Shown: positions 47,676 through 59,780, counted from the first letter of the stretch. The stretch is 64,000 nucleotides of DNA from Glebionis coronaria (GCA_025667525.1 CM046874.1:424350400-424414399); one strand, 5' to 3'. Program-made: numbers and translations. The notes: generated by a model from the sequence alone, not told the origin.

Positions 47676-49389
47676 TAATACTAAGCTTTTGGTTAAGTAA
47701 GAAATATTATCGTCCGATCTTTTCGAATTGATTTCCAGTCTAAAGTGCGACTCAATTGTCTTTTGGTGAACAAGAGAATGGTTTGGTTGATTATCTATTT
47801 TAAACTAATAGCAAATAAATGTAAATGTCGTTGAGTAAAATTAAAGTTTTAAAGATTACACTAAAATAACGAGATAAAAATAAATGCTTGAAAACTTAAA
47901 GAAAAGAGTAGAAAAATATTTGAACACTTAATAAATCTAACACTTGAAAATTTTGCCAAAAACAAGAAATTAAGTCCGTCGGAACCCCTGGTCGGAATCC
48001 CGTCGGAATATGATGATCGGAATAGACCCTTGATCGGAATATGGCTGCAATCGGAAAGTTGGACAAAACATTAATCGGAATAGCATAAAAAAGGTAACTG
48101 ATCGGAATGTGCAACAACTCCCTCGTCGGAATAATGCAATCGAAAAGCACCAATCGGAATAGAGAAAAATGAGGCAATCGGAATAATGGTAGACACCTAA
48201 TCGGAATATTGCACAAAACCAACCCACAATCGGAAAGTCTAAAACCCTATTCCGATTAGGTGATTGGAATAGGGGGTGCAATCGGAGAATCAGAAACCCT
48301 TTTCCGATCTATGTGATCGGAATGAGGGAGTGGGTGCTGGTCGGAATGAAGCGATCGGAAAGGGGTTTAGACCCTTTTTGATTTATGTGGGATTCGAAAT
48401 AACCCAAGCTATAAGCTATAAGGAATAAGCTCAAACTAAAACTTGCACGAATCTATAATGAAAAGGACTCAATAAGCACAAATAACAACTTTTTCAACTT
48501 AAACTAAACAATCTTCAAAATCAAACTATAAAAAGATAAACTTTTTAAGGAAACTTTTAAAAAGTAAATAAGCTAAACATGTAAATAAGCCAATAAGCAC
48601 AAGAATCTTAAAGCTTAATCGAATGAAAGCTTATGTAGGAACAAAAAGATTAACTTTTTAAGCACAAAAACATTAAGAACAACACGGATCAAATGTATTT
48701 TGCACCAAAAGTTAACTAAAAACAAGAAAGGTAGAATGAGATGAAAGATTAAAAGCTTAACTAGAACTTGATTAATGAAATCAACAATACACAAATGTTT
48801 AATCTTGAAAGATTAAAAGAAAGAAAGATGAAAACTTAGTGAGAGAAACTTTAGAACTTTCTCTCTCTAAAACTAGAAAAGTGAAAAATGAAAACTAAAA
48901 TTAAAAACTAACTACTCTCCTAATGTGTATTAGGAGGGTATTTATAGGGAAAAATGGGAAGGAGTGCATGTGTTGCCTCTTCTTTCTTTCTTTCTTCACG
49001 TCTTCTCGACTCGATTTAATTCTTTGTCTTTTCTCGATGTCGTCTCGGGATTTGAACTTGTCTTAATAATTTTTCTTCTTTAATTTAGACTTGAGTTCTT
49101 CGACTTCATTAAACTTCCGTCTTTGGACTTTTTCTTCGATAAATCTTCAGAATAGGCCTTGGACTTCTGTTCTTTTTGCACTCTTGATCTTTTGAATTCG
49201 TCTTTTCCCGCTTTCTTCGATAAAAGCCCGTGAAAGCCCGTGTTTTCTTCCTTTTTCATCTTTTGGTCCTAAAACATAATAAAAACACAAACCACGCATA
49301 ATTCTGACTTTTACGACATAAATTACACGTTTTGGTCTTGTTATTATTGGAAATAAGTGGTAAAAGGATAAGTGTTTTCACACTTATTA
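47676..49389 (-). repeat. 5' LTR of element D
   Basis: 1,714 bp, the same length as 21601-23314, with about thirty differences by eye. It carries the same TCGGAA cluster (about 47972-48385) and is followed by target duplication TTGTT (49390-49394). Confidence 0.95.
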
Positions 49390-49394
49390 TTGTT

Positions 49395-49627
49395 TTACCT
49401 TCAAACCCCAATTTTCATCCTCGGATATGGAGATATAACTTGTATCTCACTTATGAAAAGGACGTAAAAATAGTGCATCCCCGGATTCCCCAGTGTATGA
49501 AACATGCTGGCGTGTCCTCCTCATATCAGAAACCATTTGCAATTGATTTGTCCTCCTAACCAAATCCACAACGCCATTGGTTTTCTCCCAGATCCTGGAA
49601 GGGTATAGCTGCGACCCCGTTAAGCAG
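49395..49627 (+). other. Interior of element C after insertion D, unidentified
   Basis: No recognisable protein or RNA. It runs into the 84-bp tandem array. Confidence 0.4.
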
Positions 49628-50300
49628 CCCGCGCCTATCCATCCAAAGCAGCAGTCTCCTTTACTGCTCAATCGGATGTATAGTGCGATCCGGATAACGA
49701 TCTCTTCACATTCCGCGCCTATCCATCCACAGCAGCAGTCTCCTTTACTGCTCAATCGGATGTATAGTGCGATCCGGATAAAGATCTCTTCGCATTCCGC
49801 GCCTACCCATCCACAACAGCAGTCTCCTTTACTGCTCAATCGGATGTATAGTGCGATCCGGATAAAGATCTCTTTGCATTCCTTTCCCATCCATCCACAT
49901 CAGCAGTCTCCTTTACTGCTCAATCGGATGTATAGTGCGATCCGGATAAAGATCTCTTCGCATTCCGCGCCTATCCATCCACAGCAGCAGTCTCCTTTAC
50001 TGCTCAATCGGATGTATAGTGCGATCCGGATAAAGATCTCTTTGCATTCCTTTCCTATCCATCCACAGCAGCAGTCTCCTTTACTGCTCAATCGGATGTA
50101 TAGTGCGATCCGGATAAAGATCTCTTTGCATTCCTTTCCTATCCATCCACAATAACAGTCTCCTTTACTGCTCAATCGGATGTATAATGCAATTCGGATA
50201 GAGATCTCTTTGTATTGCTCCTATCCGACCATAGCAGTAATCTCTTCTACTGCTCAATCGGATGAATAGTGCAACCTGGATAAAAATCTCTTTGCATTCT
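49628..50300. repeat. 84-bp tandem repeat array (about 8 copies)
   Basis: The word CAGTCTCCTTTACTGCTCAA recurs at 49652, 49736, 49820, 49904, 49988, 50072 and 50156, exactly 84 bp apart, with a diverged eighth copy at 50235. Two sub-variants alternate (CGCGCCTATCC versus CCTTTCCTATCC). Because 84 is a multiple of 3, several frames stay open on both strands (49577-50155 plus; 49447-49890 and 49900-50175 minus). I treat those frames as by-products of the period. Confidence 0.95.
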
Positions 50301-50505
50301 CTTCTGTTCACTTATAATGACGGAAGCTTCCATTAATGCCAAATCAGGCGTATAAAAATAACCTAGGTATAGAACACTTCGCGTTTATGCCGCCATCCGT
50401 ACCTGAGAGAGAACCTGAAACGAATCATGTACTTAGAACATCTTCTACCTCAAAGTTAACTATGTTTTTAGTAGCTTTGAGGATAAAGCTAAAATAACGG
50501 GGTGG
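50301..50505 (+). other. End of element C interior with candidate polypurine tract
   Basis: No ORF. The purine-rich AAAATAACGGGGTGG (50491-50505) directly precedes the candidate LTR start and could be the plus-strand primer. Confidence 0.45.
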
Positions 50506-53500
50506 TGCTATAAAATCCATGATTTTTCCATGATTAAATATAATAAATTTCCACCTATTAATCCTAGAACACAAACTCATGTGTTATATTTCTATAGGTC
50601 ATGTGTGAACTTGTCTAACATGTACATATACTTTTACATACACACTTGTTGTAATAAGATTCATAATGTAAACCTTGTACATAAGACTAAGGAAAACAAG
50701 TAGTAAAATGTATAACCAACAATTGATTAAACAACACTTAACAAAAATGAGAAAATATGTTACAACATGTATCTACAACCGTGTATATATGTATGCATAT
50801 TATAGGCATGCCTAAATTTCTTGGACTAGCCTAAGGTTATGTATTCTTCATGCTCTAGCCCAACACAAGCCCACTCTCCCTTTTAGATAGCCATACACGG
50901 CACCAAAGGCATGTGGAAGGAGAAAGGATGCATGCCAAACACAAAAGCTAACACTTGGCACAAGTGTTCTTACCTAGGCAATCATGCCTTTTGCATTACC
51001 TTCCCTCTCTCCTCTTTAAGCCGAAACACACACACATTCTCACATACATGCAATCCAATCTTGTTCTCTCACTCTCTTCTCTCTCAAATCATACGGCTTA
51101 AAGCCATATACATCCAAAACCAAGTATTAAATCCACTAAGATCCTTGTCTTATCTTTACTACAAATCATTAGTAGTATCATTCTCTTGGAATCACTACAA
51201 ACAAGCCCTAACTAAGTCACCAAAGCCACGACTTGGTTTGTCTTAGGGTTTTGTTCATCATCTTGAGTAGATCTCAAAACTCCTTGTTCATCTAGATCAT
51301 TTATGGTACTTTTAGGCAAGAAAGGTATACACTACTTGTTCTTTCATTTCTTCATGCATGCATCATCATACATCTATAAACACAAGTCAATAACATGTTA
51401 AAATCAAGATTCGATAAAACTATGACCCTTATAGGTCACGGCATATTTATGTAAATCATGCTCATGAATTAAATCTTTTAATAAGAAACCTATAACTTGT
51501 ATCCTATGTTTTAAACTTGATTTAAAAACCATATGAGACGTTTTGTAAATCTAGACGTTGCATGAGTTACAAATCTTGTTTTATGGGACTATGGTTAAAC
51601 CAATAGTCATAGATCTCATAAATGAATGTGTGTAACCTAAAAATCTTGAAGACCATGACCTTAAAGGTCACGGCATACATAGTTAATGTATATGTGATTT
51701 ATGTGTTAAGTTTAAATGATGGAATATGAAATGATACATTTTAAATTGACTATTAAAAATCACAAAAATAACTTATGAAATAAATGTAGCCGTGGGTTAG
51801 ATATGACCTAAAATTAATTAGATGTACATGCATGCTTATATTAACCATAGATCTAATGATAAAAACTAACTTAAGTATGTTAAACATAAAAACAAGCTTA
51901 TAAAACTTTTTGGGAACCTTGGGAAGATACAATGTAGCCGTGGGCTATATGTAGTCACCTTGGTAAAATGGGAACCTTGGAAACATGCATGTTATCTAGA
52001 TGATCATGATTATATTTTGCAACTATTTACAAGGCTTAAAGATTAGCTAAAGTGTTCATCTTGGAAATACCAAGGTTTAAAAATATAGCCGTGGGCTATA
52101 TATATGTGTACATGGATCTATGCTTGATTTTCAGTTCTAGACATAGTTTAGATCTCATTTTGGACTTGTAACTTGATTTCTTAATGTGTACATAGTTAGA
52201 TCTATTTTTGTAACACTTATAAACTACATGCAACCTTAAAATGAGGCTTGACTTATCTTAATAATCTATGACTAATATTAGCCGTGGGACATAAGCTCCT
52301 ACTAGGGCTTATGACCTACTTGTAACCTTATAACACACCTTGATCTAATTTGGCATAACACATAAAACAAATTTTAAGTTTTATTCTTGTATTTGGATTT
52401 AAAACTAAATATATATAAGCTCTTAATAAGCTTATAAGAATATCCTAAGTTAAAACTTACATAAAATGTAAAGTAGTGTTAATGGACTATTTAAGCCCAT
52501 GAAATGTTAATTCAAAACTTAATGGACCCAATAAGCCCATTTAATAAATCCTAGTAAGTTAATGGACTTAAGATTACACTTAGACCCATTTAACTAATTA
52601 AAGGGCTTAAAAATGTAGTTAAGCCCAATAAATGATTTAAAGGCCCATTTAAATAAATTAGTAGACTTGAGATATATTTAAGCCCACTAGAATAGCCCAT
52701 TAGATGTTTAGCCCATTTAATGAGCCCATATACTATTTTGAATGTTAAATGAGAGTTTTTATAATAAAATATAACTTATAATAACTTTTTAGATTAAAAT
52801 GACAATTTATGAAACTTAAGGGCTAAAACCGTAACTTATGAAACTTGTTTTGATAAACTAGTAAACACAAGGACTGAAAAAGTAATTATCCAAAAGTCTA
52901 GGGTTTAATAAATACTATCCATGGCAAATTAAAACCTAGGGACCATTTTGAGAAGTTTCTAAAAGTTATTTTGTCATTTTATAACCCTAGGGACCATTCT
53001 TGTAATAAGCAGAAACTTAAAGAAGCCCTAGGGGCTGTATTTGTAATTTTGGTAAAGTTACAAAACCTAGATATAACTAGGGGGACTAAACCTGCCATAA
53101 GCCGAAACTATAACAAGCCCTAGGTACTAAATATGTAAAATCCGAAAGTTATACTTGTTTAAAAATATAGAGGGACTAGTTTTGCCATATTTCGAAACAT
53201 TAACAAGCCCTAACCCTAAAATCTATTTTATTATAATAAAACATAATTAAATTACTTAGACCATAAGAATTAAGGTATAAATTCTTAAGTTTAAATTATT
53301 TTATACACATTAAAATAATTTATGGGAACTTTAAAGTTAAATAACATATTATATTTATTTTTCAAAATAATATATTTATATTTACTTTAGAGAATAATTG
53401 TATAAACAATTATGAATATGTATTACTCATACATAAACTCGTATACTTTTAGAAAAATAAAAACTATATGAACGTTGGATAAATTAAATGCTAATAGGTA

Positions 53501-54747
53501 AGTAAAACACCTTACGGTTACTTAAAATATGAAACTTAATAATAAGTTTAAATAGATGATTATAATACATGAGCTACGAACGTGGATTAATATTAAGTAG
53601 AATTTTTATATTTACTTAATAATGGAACTTAGTAGTAAATGAATGATTATAATACTTGAACGGAGAACGTAAACTAATATTTTAAGTAGAACATTTTATG
53701 TCTACTTAAATGAGAAACTTGATTTTAAGTGAATGATTATTATAGATACATGTATGCTAACTGATATTAATAACTAAACATTTTATGTTTACTTAGAAAT
53801 GAAACTTACATAAATAAGTTTAAATGAATATTGATGCTACTTGAACTACGGATATTTAGATAAATACCGTAGCATAAATGAACTGACTAAAATCTGTATA
53901 AGCATACATATATTTCTTTGTACTATCTATTAAGACTGTACTATCTGATTAGGCATAACTTTGGTGTGAGCTTTAACTGGATATCCGTGTTAAACAAGCA
54001 ATTGCCTACTCCCAGGTGAGTTTACAGCCCCATATAAACTTTTGATAAACCTTTCCCTTTTGAGAAAGAAAATATGCAAACAAATAATGGACACAACTGG
54101 ATTGTATAAACTTGACTATGATTGATTATTATTGAAACTGTTAAATTGTTGTAAATCGCCCGAATGTTATAAACAGATCTATTAGGGATTGACCATCCCC
54201 GTCTGGGTGAGTCATGCTCAATGTGCCTTGGCGGGGACAACAGATGTATACCATGTTGGAACTGGAATGGGTGTCTTTTTGTAAGACACTACGTCCTTAT
54301 CTGTTGAGGACTATGGAGGTTAAGCTTCAGTTTCTAATAATAAACAAATGTTATCTACATTTTAGTAAGAATGCTTTGTGCATTATTACTTCTATGATTA
54401 TTGTATGTCCAAACTAATTAATGTTAAAATTTGTAAATTCACCAACTTTATGTTGACCCCGTTAGTATGTTTTGCATAGGAATATGAAGTTAGTACGTGG
54501 TGTGTGCATGGTCTCCAGCATCTAAGTATTCTGCATTGTAGGACTCGTCCGGGGTTCTATTTGGGAAACTCAAACAATCACTCTTCACCATGTTTAAGAC
54601 AATTTTTATTTATTTGTTTAAATAAACATGTAATCTGATTTGACTAACTCTTTATCTTATGCTCGATGGACTATATGCTATCGATCCACCCTTGTGACAT
54701 CTCCGTGGATATATTCCGCATATTTTGACCCTACCCGGGGTGTCACA
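50506..54747 (+). repeat. 3' LTR of element C
   Basis: The end is firm: GGGGTGTCACA at 54747, identical to the 5' LTR end at 6334, with 53586-54747 matching 5172-6334. The start is a candidate only (TGCTATAAAA at 50506 after a purine tract), because the matching part of the 5' LTR is outside the window. The LTR would be about 4.2 kb. It contains TGGGCY/RGCCCA words (about 52480-52735) and repeated AGGGACYA words (about 52870-53175). CCGTGGG(C/T) words recur near 51790, 51940, 52090 and 52282. No gene is seen in it. Confidence 0.7.
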
Positions 54748-54904
54748 CTCAACGTAAGATTGATCCTCACGAATCTGATCGAGTGGATAAGAAAATAACG
54801 TTCAAAATACATGAAACGATATTATACGAAATGACGTGACGAGAACAATGCTAGTAACCTCCGAGCAATGATACGCGAGACACATTGGAAACATTGTACA
54901 TGAA
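54748..54904. other. Flank of element C
   Basis: Short unidentified sequence between the 3' LTR of C and a tandem array. The 5-bp target duplication cannot be checked because the left end of C is not in the window. Confidence 0.4.
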
Positions 54905-55090
54905 CAATTGTGAACGTGATACGTGTGCAATTGTGAAAATGATACGTGAGCAATTGTGAACGTAATACCTGAGCAATTGTGAACGTGATACGTGAGCATA
55001 TGGTGAACGTGATACGTAAACATATGGCGAATGCAATATATGAGACATATGGTGAACCTGATACGTGAAACATAACGTGAATGTGTAATA
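54905..55090. repeat. 23-25 bp tandem array
   Basis: About eight copies of a unit like CAATTGTGAACGTGATACG, drifting to CATATGGTGAACGTGATACG versions of 24-25 bp. Each unit starts with a 6-bp palindrome (CAATTG or CATATG). Open frames on the minus strand (54802-55147) are by-products. Confidence 0.85.
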
Positions 55091-55399
55091 ACGGAGGAGG
55101 TAACTCCAAATGATACGCGCTGATACATGAATTATGACGTGAAACACTTGTCTGAGGATGGAAAACCGTGCTAAACTTGAGTCTAGTCTCCCAAGCTTTC
55201 TCTATCCCTTTCCAAAACGAAAATGTAAAACGTAAATCATGAGATAGAATACGATCATGAACGTGAACAATGTCATGAATGAGAATGCGAAAATCAAATC
55301 ATGATATGAAACAAGGACGCGAACGCGTACAAGGTCGTGATCGCGAACGTGAGATGTAATTGTGACCGTCAGTGTAAACGTGAACGTGAACGTAAATTT
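55091..55399. other. Debris with GTGAACG words
   Basis: No gene. Words such as GTGAACG and GCGAACG recur at 55260-55395, probably a decayed continuation of the upstream tandem array. Confidence 0.45.
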
Positions 55400-55771
55400 C
55401 TATCTGATATAATTGTTGATGGAATACCGGAAATCGTATGATCTCATGTTGAATATCTCTGTCAACTGGTTGACTGCATAATTCTTACAGATAAGGAGGA
55501 AATGTGCAGACTTATCAGTGATTGGCAGCAACTCCGATAGCATCATGCCTCCTCTGAGTCTGTGGTAGTATGGTAATAAAATCCATGGAGATCTTGTCCA
55601 CTTCCATTCAGAAATTTCTAATGATTGAAATAAACTACTAGCATGTTGGTGTTCTATTTTAACCTGCTGGTATGTCAGGCATTTAGATATGAACGTAACT
55701 GCATCTTGTTTCACCGCTCTACCAAAATGTGGTTTGAGATCATGATACATCCTTGTTGAACCTGGGTTCAT
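55400..55771 (-). pseudogene. Integrase fragment of a chromovirus-type gypsy element
   Basis: 123 residues. The order NPGSTRMYHDLKPHF, ISKCLTYQQVKIEHQ, SLEISEWKW, KSAHFLLICKNY follows the integrase zinc-finger to catalytic-core junction of chromovirus-type elements. The second zinc-finger cysteine is replaced (CLTY in place of CLTC) and the first catalytic aspartate block is scrambled, so it is dead. No RT or LTR belonging to it was found nearby. It is on the opposite strand to element C, so it is not C's missing integrase in place. Confidence 0.75.
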
Positions 55772-55799
55772 AGACGTGGGAAAAACAATGAGTCTCGGT

Positions 55800-58622
55800 A
55801 AATTAGACCTCTCTTAGCAGGTGTCGCCTCTGTTTGAGGAGGTGTAGGTTCATCTGCTGGAACATCTTGAGATACATGCTGATCAGGTTCCAGGAGGGGT
55901 GATTCTTGGACAGATGTTGCAGGGGGATCATCTTCTTGTACCTGTTATGGAGTCTCGGTAGAAACTTGAACCTGTAAGTGTGAAGGAGATAATCCCTTTT
56001 CTGCCGATTCTGTAACTGGAGCTAAAGTGGATGTTGGAGTAGATGTGGATGCCGGAGTGATATTGGTGTCATGACGCTTTTTGGTGCGTTTTGGAACTTG
56101 TTGAGGTTCAGCTGCATCCTCAAAATTTTATTCATCATCTTCATTAACGACCTTGTCATCATCATCTTTTGTCTTATCATCATCCTCCCCGTCGTCATCC
56201 TTGTCATCCTCATTTTTCTCTTCATCATCCTTGTCCTCTTCCTCATCCTCCTCATCCTCTTTCTTTTTCTCATCATCCTCATTATCACTTTCATCCATAC
56301 TTTCAGCATTGTGATCATTGTTGTCATCGTCATCGTCATCATCGTCATCCTTATTACCATTACCATCACCGTCATCTTCATCATCATCATCACCATTAGA
56401 AGATTCATTTTGTTTGTCTGATGCTTCTGATTCAGCCTCTTCATCGTCTTCTTCATCTTGTATGAGACTGTTGTATGGAACGATGGTACCATGCTTTGCA
56501 AATATTTCACTGTCTTCATCCATACCCTTCTTGAGAATCTTGTGAAGTTTCTTTTGAGTTGGCGTTTGATTGTAAGACCCTATTTGTACCATACGAGAAT
56601 GCAAGAGCTTCTTCAACTCGTAGTTTGTAAGTCTTTGAGCGATTAAATAGTATGACTCTGGAGTGTCTGAAGATTTGATCATCAATTTACTGGCAACAAT
56701 CTCATTCATCTCGTCTCGCAATGCTGGGAGTGCCTTGTCAAGAGATTCCTGAACTTTATCATCGATTGAGTCAAGGAGGGTTTGTTTTCTTGTGCAAGAA
56801 TCCTTTTCTGCTCTTTGTACTTCTGTTTCTGTTCTTGAAGACGAGTGAGCTTTTGTTGCATTTCAGCTGCTTTAGGTTCTTGATTTTTCTTCGATGACTC
56901 TTCACTTTGTTGACGACGAGCTAACTCTTCTTTCATTCTTAAGGTTTCATCCTCTTGGGCTTTTAGGCGTTGTTCCATCCTTAGCATGAAATCGTCAGTG
57001 AGAGCTAGCTAGGAGGTAGTTGGTACGGGTTGTGCAGTCGATAGCAGAGTAGTGGAAGGAGTTGTCATGATGGTACTGAACACCAGTGTTGTGACCATAG
57101 TAACAGGAACATTTACCATGTTCAGGTTAGTTGAGGGATTGGTGTTGGTGACTTCAGTGGCGATATCTACTTTTGGACCAGCGAAGTTTAAGTATTTATT
57201 CACCAGATCCGACTCAGAAGTAGATTTTGTAACATTAGCGTCCTTGTTGGTGTCACCAGTCTTTGTCTCCATATTGACAAGCTCCGTGTTGTCATGTTGA
57301 AAATCATCAAAAGTTATGTCTTGTTGAGATACATCATCTTCATCACCTTTATTTGACACTTTGGATTGATTGGCAGGTACTTCAGCTTCTTCATCAAGTG
57401 CTTCATCAGTGTAAGCATCGGGGTTTCCAAATTCGGCAATGTTAGATTCTTCGATTTCTTTTGACAGATTACCTGAACGACTATCGGCAGTATCTTTTCT
57501 GCTTCGTTTGAAGACTGACTTCATTTGTTGTCTTTCAGTCATAACGCGTGGTTCATCCTTATCTACATAAACAAGAAGTGTTTTCTTTCCCTTAGCTTTT
57601 GTCTTCTCACGTATCGCTACGGTTTTTGTTTCTTTGCCCTTGCTTTTTGGAGTGTCTGCTTCTGATGATTCAGGTTGCTTTCGTTTGCCTTTGGTTTTGA
57701 GATGAACTCTCCAGAGGCTACTCTTCTTGCTTGTTCTGCATTGTCTCATAGGAGTTTCTTGTATGCAACAATGTTCTTGATTTCATCATTGAGCATATTA
57801 TCCAGAACTGGGGCTGGAATACCTGTATAGATACTCTTTGAACCTTCTTCTTTCATTTGCTCCAAAATATGATCATTTTCTTTAGAATGAATGAAATATT
57901 CTCCACGTTTATCAATGGAGTCATCGGCTTTCATGAAGTGATTGACAATGAACTTCGTGAATTGTGGAAATTGAAAATGCTCAGATTTCTTCTTGGTGTT
58001 TATGAAGGCTTGATAGTGAAACTCTTCCCAAAGTAACGAAGCATAATTCAAGTTCTCACCCTTGTAAATTTCCTAAAAGATGCGAGCCTGGGGAAGTCTC
58101 AGAGAGTCTGAGCCTTTGGATTTTCCAGTAAGACACCGGATGAGTATGCTAAATATTTCCTTCTGTGGTTGTCCCAACCTTGAAGTGTTAAACTCAGACA
58201 AGTTTAGCAATTATTCATCATAACCGAGAGATTGAAGCAGCTCTATGATTTGTTCCTTGTATGGGTCTTTAGCATACTGTTCTCGTGGAGCAAGAGGAGT
58301 GAATCCAAAGATTTGACGGAAGTGGGGAATGCTGAGTATCTTTTTCTTTCGGTTAATAGTGAATGAGATCTTTGTGGCTGATATGTCTTTTATTGATGCC
58401 CAAAACTCATGCATAAAAATTTTCGGTACTGTTGTTGTAGCCCTCAATGCAGTTATGATTGGCGAGATATCAATTATATCGACAACAACCTTGAATGTTG
58501 GCTAAGTTGGATTAAAACTCTCTTTCAGTCTGAGATTATTTGGCGCAAATGGAAGATGATTCTCTTGTGGAACAAGTGCAAAGTCGGCTAAGCGTTGTTG
58601 ATCCTCAGTGAGAGACATGATT
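55800..58622 (-). pseudogene. Decayed retrotransposon accessory ORF (acidic, coiled-coil)
   Basis: It starts MSLTEDQQRLADFALVP at about 58619. Segments in order: IFMHEFWASIKDISATK (58380-58430), LLWEEFHYQAFINTKKKSE and FPQFTKFIVNHFMK (57900-58040), a Lys/Ser/Thr-rich basic part (57500-57740), an acidic linker, a coiled coil (MEQRLKAQEDETLRMKEEL, about 56930), YYLIAQRLTNYELKKLL (about 56600-56650), and a long Asp/Glu tract (56130-56460). Stops near 58503, 58209, 58073, 57009 and 56128 and frameshifts near 57746 and 56790 break it. From memory it resembles a large family of retroelement-associated proteins in Asteraceae annotations; function unknown. No polymerase accompanies it. Confidence 0.6.
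56130..56460 (-). repeat. Imperfect ATC/TCC trinucleotide tract encoding an acidic run
   Basis: On the plus strand the tract is dominated by CAT, TCA and TCC triplets; on the minus strand it encodes long Asp/Glu runs within the accessory ORF. Other frames look like poly-His, poly-Ser or poly-Met and are artefacts. Confidence 0.8.
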
Positions 58623-59475
58623 GCTTCTAAAGATAAAACATACACGTTTGATACACATAGATATATATTATTATATATGAAAAAAACCCAAGCATGATGA
58701 ACATATCATAACACATCATATGATTGCACACCATAAATTAACTAACACTGAAAACCAGAAGCCTAACACATAATTTTGCAAAACAAAACATCACAAAAAT
58801 TTCAGAACTGAGGACTTCAGAATATGTTAACAAGTAAGATTTCAGAATCCCTCATTCCAAATTTCAGAATATATTCATTTTAAGATTTCGGAATCTGTTA
58901 CTTAAGATTTTGGAATATGTTCGATTAAGATTTCAGAATCCATTTATTCAAACATTTCGGAATAAATTATCTAAAAGATTTCAGAATCCATGTTCTTTGA
59001 GATTTCAAAATAAATTATCTAAAAGATTTCGGAATCATCATTACTAACAAGTGTTGAAAAGCATTTTCTCAAAAAAACCTAAAAAAATTAATGGCGGCAG
59101 ACAATTCTTTCTCCTTCCTGATTCGATTATCTATCCCTGTTAATCTCTAACTCTTATAATGATGCTGGTTTCTCGATTAATCTTTGATTAATCTTGAGTT
59201 AACATAGTTATTATTTGGTTGAATGTTTTCTAGGATTTAGTTATTAATCGTTTTTCCTTTTCTGCTTGCGATTAGTGTGCGTTTTTTTTATTGTGTCTAG
59301 GTCGGTTTCGTGGTCTGTGATATCAGATCTATTTGGTTTGTCCTCTAGTTTACCTCCACGATTGTCAACTGTGTTTGTTTTTTTCTTGTCATCGCATTTA
59401 GGGTTTCAGTTATCTTTGTTTTATTATTAGGGTTTATAGGTTGTTTCGCTGGTTAGGGTTTTAGACCTAGCTAAG
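58623..59475. other. Non-coding stretch with TTTCRGAAT repeats
   Basis: AT-rich, no gene. Between about 58797 and 59035 the word ATTTCAGAAT or ATTTCGGAAT recurs roughly every 20-35 bp, about ten times, often followed by a TTA-containing tail. 59040-59475 is unassigned and pyrimidine-rich, with TTAGGGTTT words near 59397-59460. Confidence 0.65.
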
Positions 59476-59712
59476 ATGGAACATACTGATTATGCTAAGA
59501 TGGATGTTAGAGAAAAGGTTGTGGCTATTAATAGTTTGCAGGTTTGTAAGATCGACGTGATTATGAATATCTTTGGGGTGAAACTGAGTACTGTAAAGGA
59601 GGTGCATGATTTTGTGCACAGTTTAAAGATGAATAAGTATGCATTCTGGTCCTTGGTAGCTGGTGCTCGATCCCAAGAGATAATCAAGATGTTGTGTTCG
59701 TATGAAGCTTGA
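59476..59712 (+). CDS. Short unidentified ORF
   Basis: 78 residues, MEHTDYAKMDVREKVVAINS at the start and EIIKMLCSYEA at the end, with mixed hydrophobic/charged composition and a plausible helical pattern. It begins at the first ATG after a T-rich leader and ends just before the candidate LTR of element G. I do not recognise the family. It may be the start of a retroelement protein or a chance frame; no companion domain is seen. Confidence 0.25.
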   Translation: MEHTDYAKMDVREKVVAINSLQVCKIDVIMNIFGVKLSTVKEVHDFVHSLKMNKYAFWSLVAGARSQEIIKMLCSYEA

Positions 59713-59780
59713 TATGTGTATAGTTAAAGTTTGTTTTCTCGATTCTTAACCAATTGAAAGTCCTAACAAAATCGGGTTTA

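Larger units (their letters stand above)
21601..49389 (-). mobile_element. Element D: complete Athila-like Ty3/gypsy retrotransposon, itself split by element E
   Basis: Two LTRs of exactly 1,714 bp (21601-23314 and 47676-49389) are flanked by TTGTT target duplications (21596-21600 and 49390-49394). The primer site (tRNA-Asp type) follows the right-hand LTR on the minus strand. Gag-pol runs 47424-41773 and a 3' non-coding region reaches 23315. Element E is inserted in that 3' region (TSD ATCCT). Without E the element is about 11.3 kb. LTR ends are TA...TA. About thirty LTR differences were noted by eye (about 1.7%). Coding frames carry several stops and frameshifts. Confidence 0.95.

Noticed and set aside
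49447..50175. Open frames of 91-192 codons on both strands over the 84-bp array
   Set aside because: They exist because the repeat period is a multiple of three and the unit lacks stops in several frames; no start context, domain or strand preference supports a protein.
50911..51246. 111-codon frame in the 3' LTR of C
   Set aside because: No homologous frame can be checked in the truncated 5' LTR, and the composition (Ser/Thr/His from CT- and CA-rich DNA) suggests LTR leader sequence.
54802..55147. Three overlapping minus-strand frames of about 100 codons
   Set aside because: They cover the 23-25 bp tandem array and simply reflect its low stop density.
54865..55395. Possible CRISPR-like array
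   Set aside because: Units are contiguous tandem repeats of 23-25 bp without unique spacers, in a plant retroelement context.
56071..56545. His-rich, Ser-rich, Met/Lys-rich and Ile-rich frames over the ATC/TCC triplet tract
   Set aside because: They are alternative readings of a trinucleotide-rich tract; only the Asp/Glu frame connects to flanking protein-like sequence.
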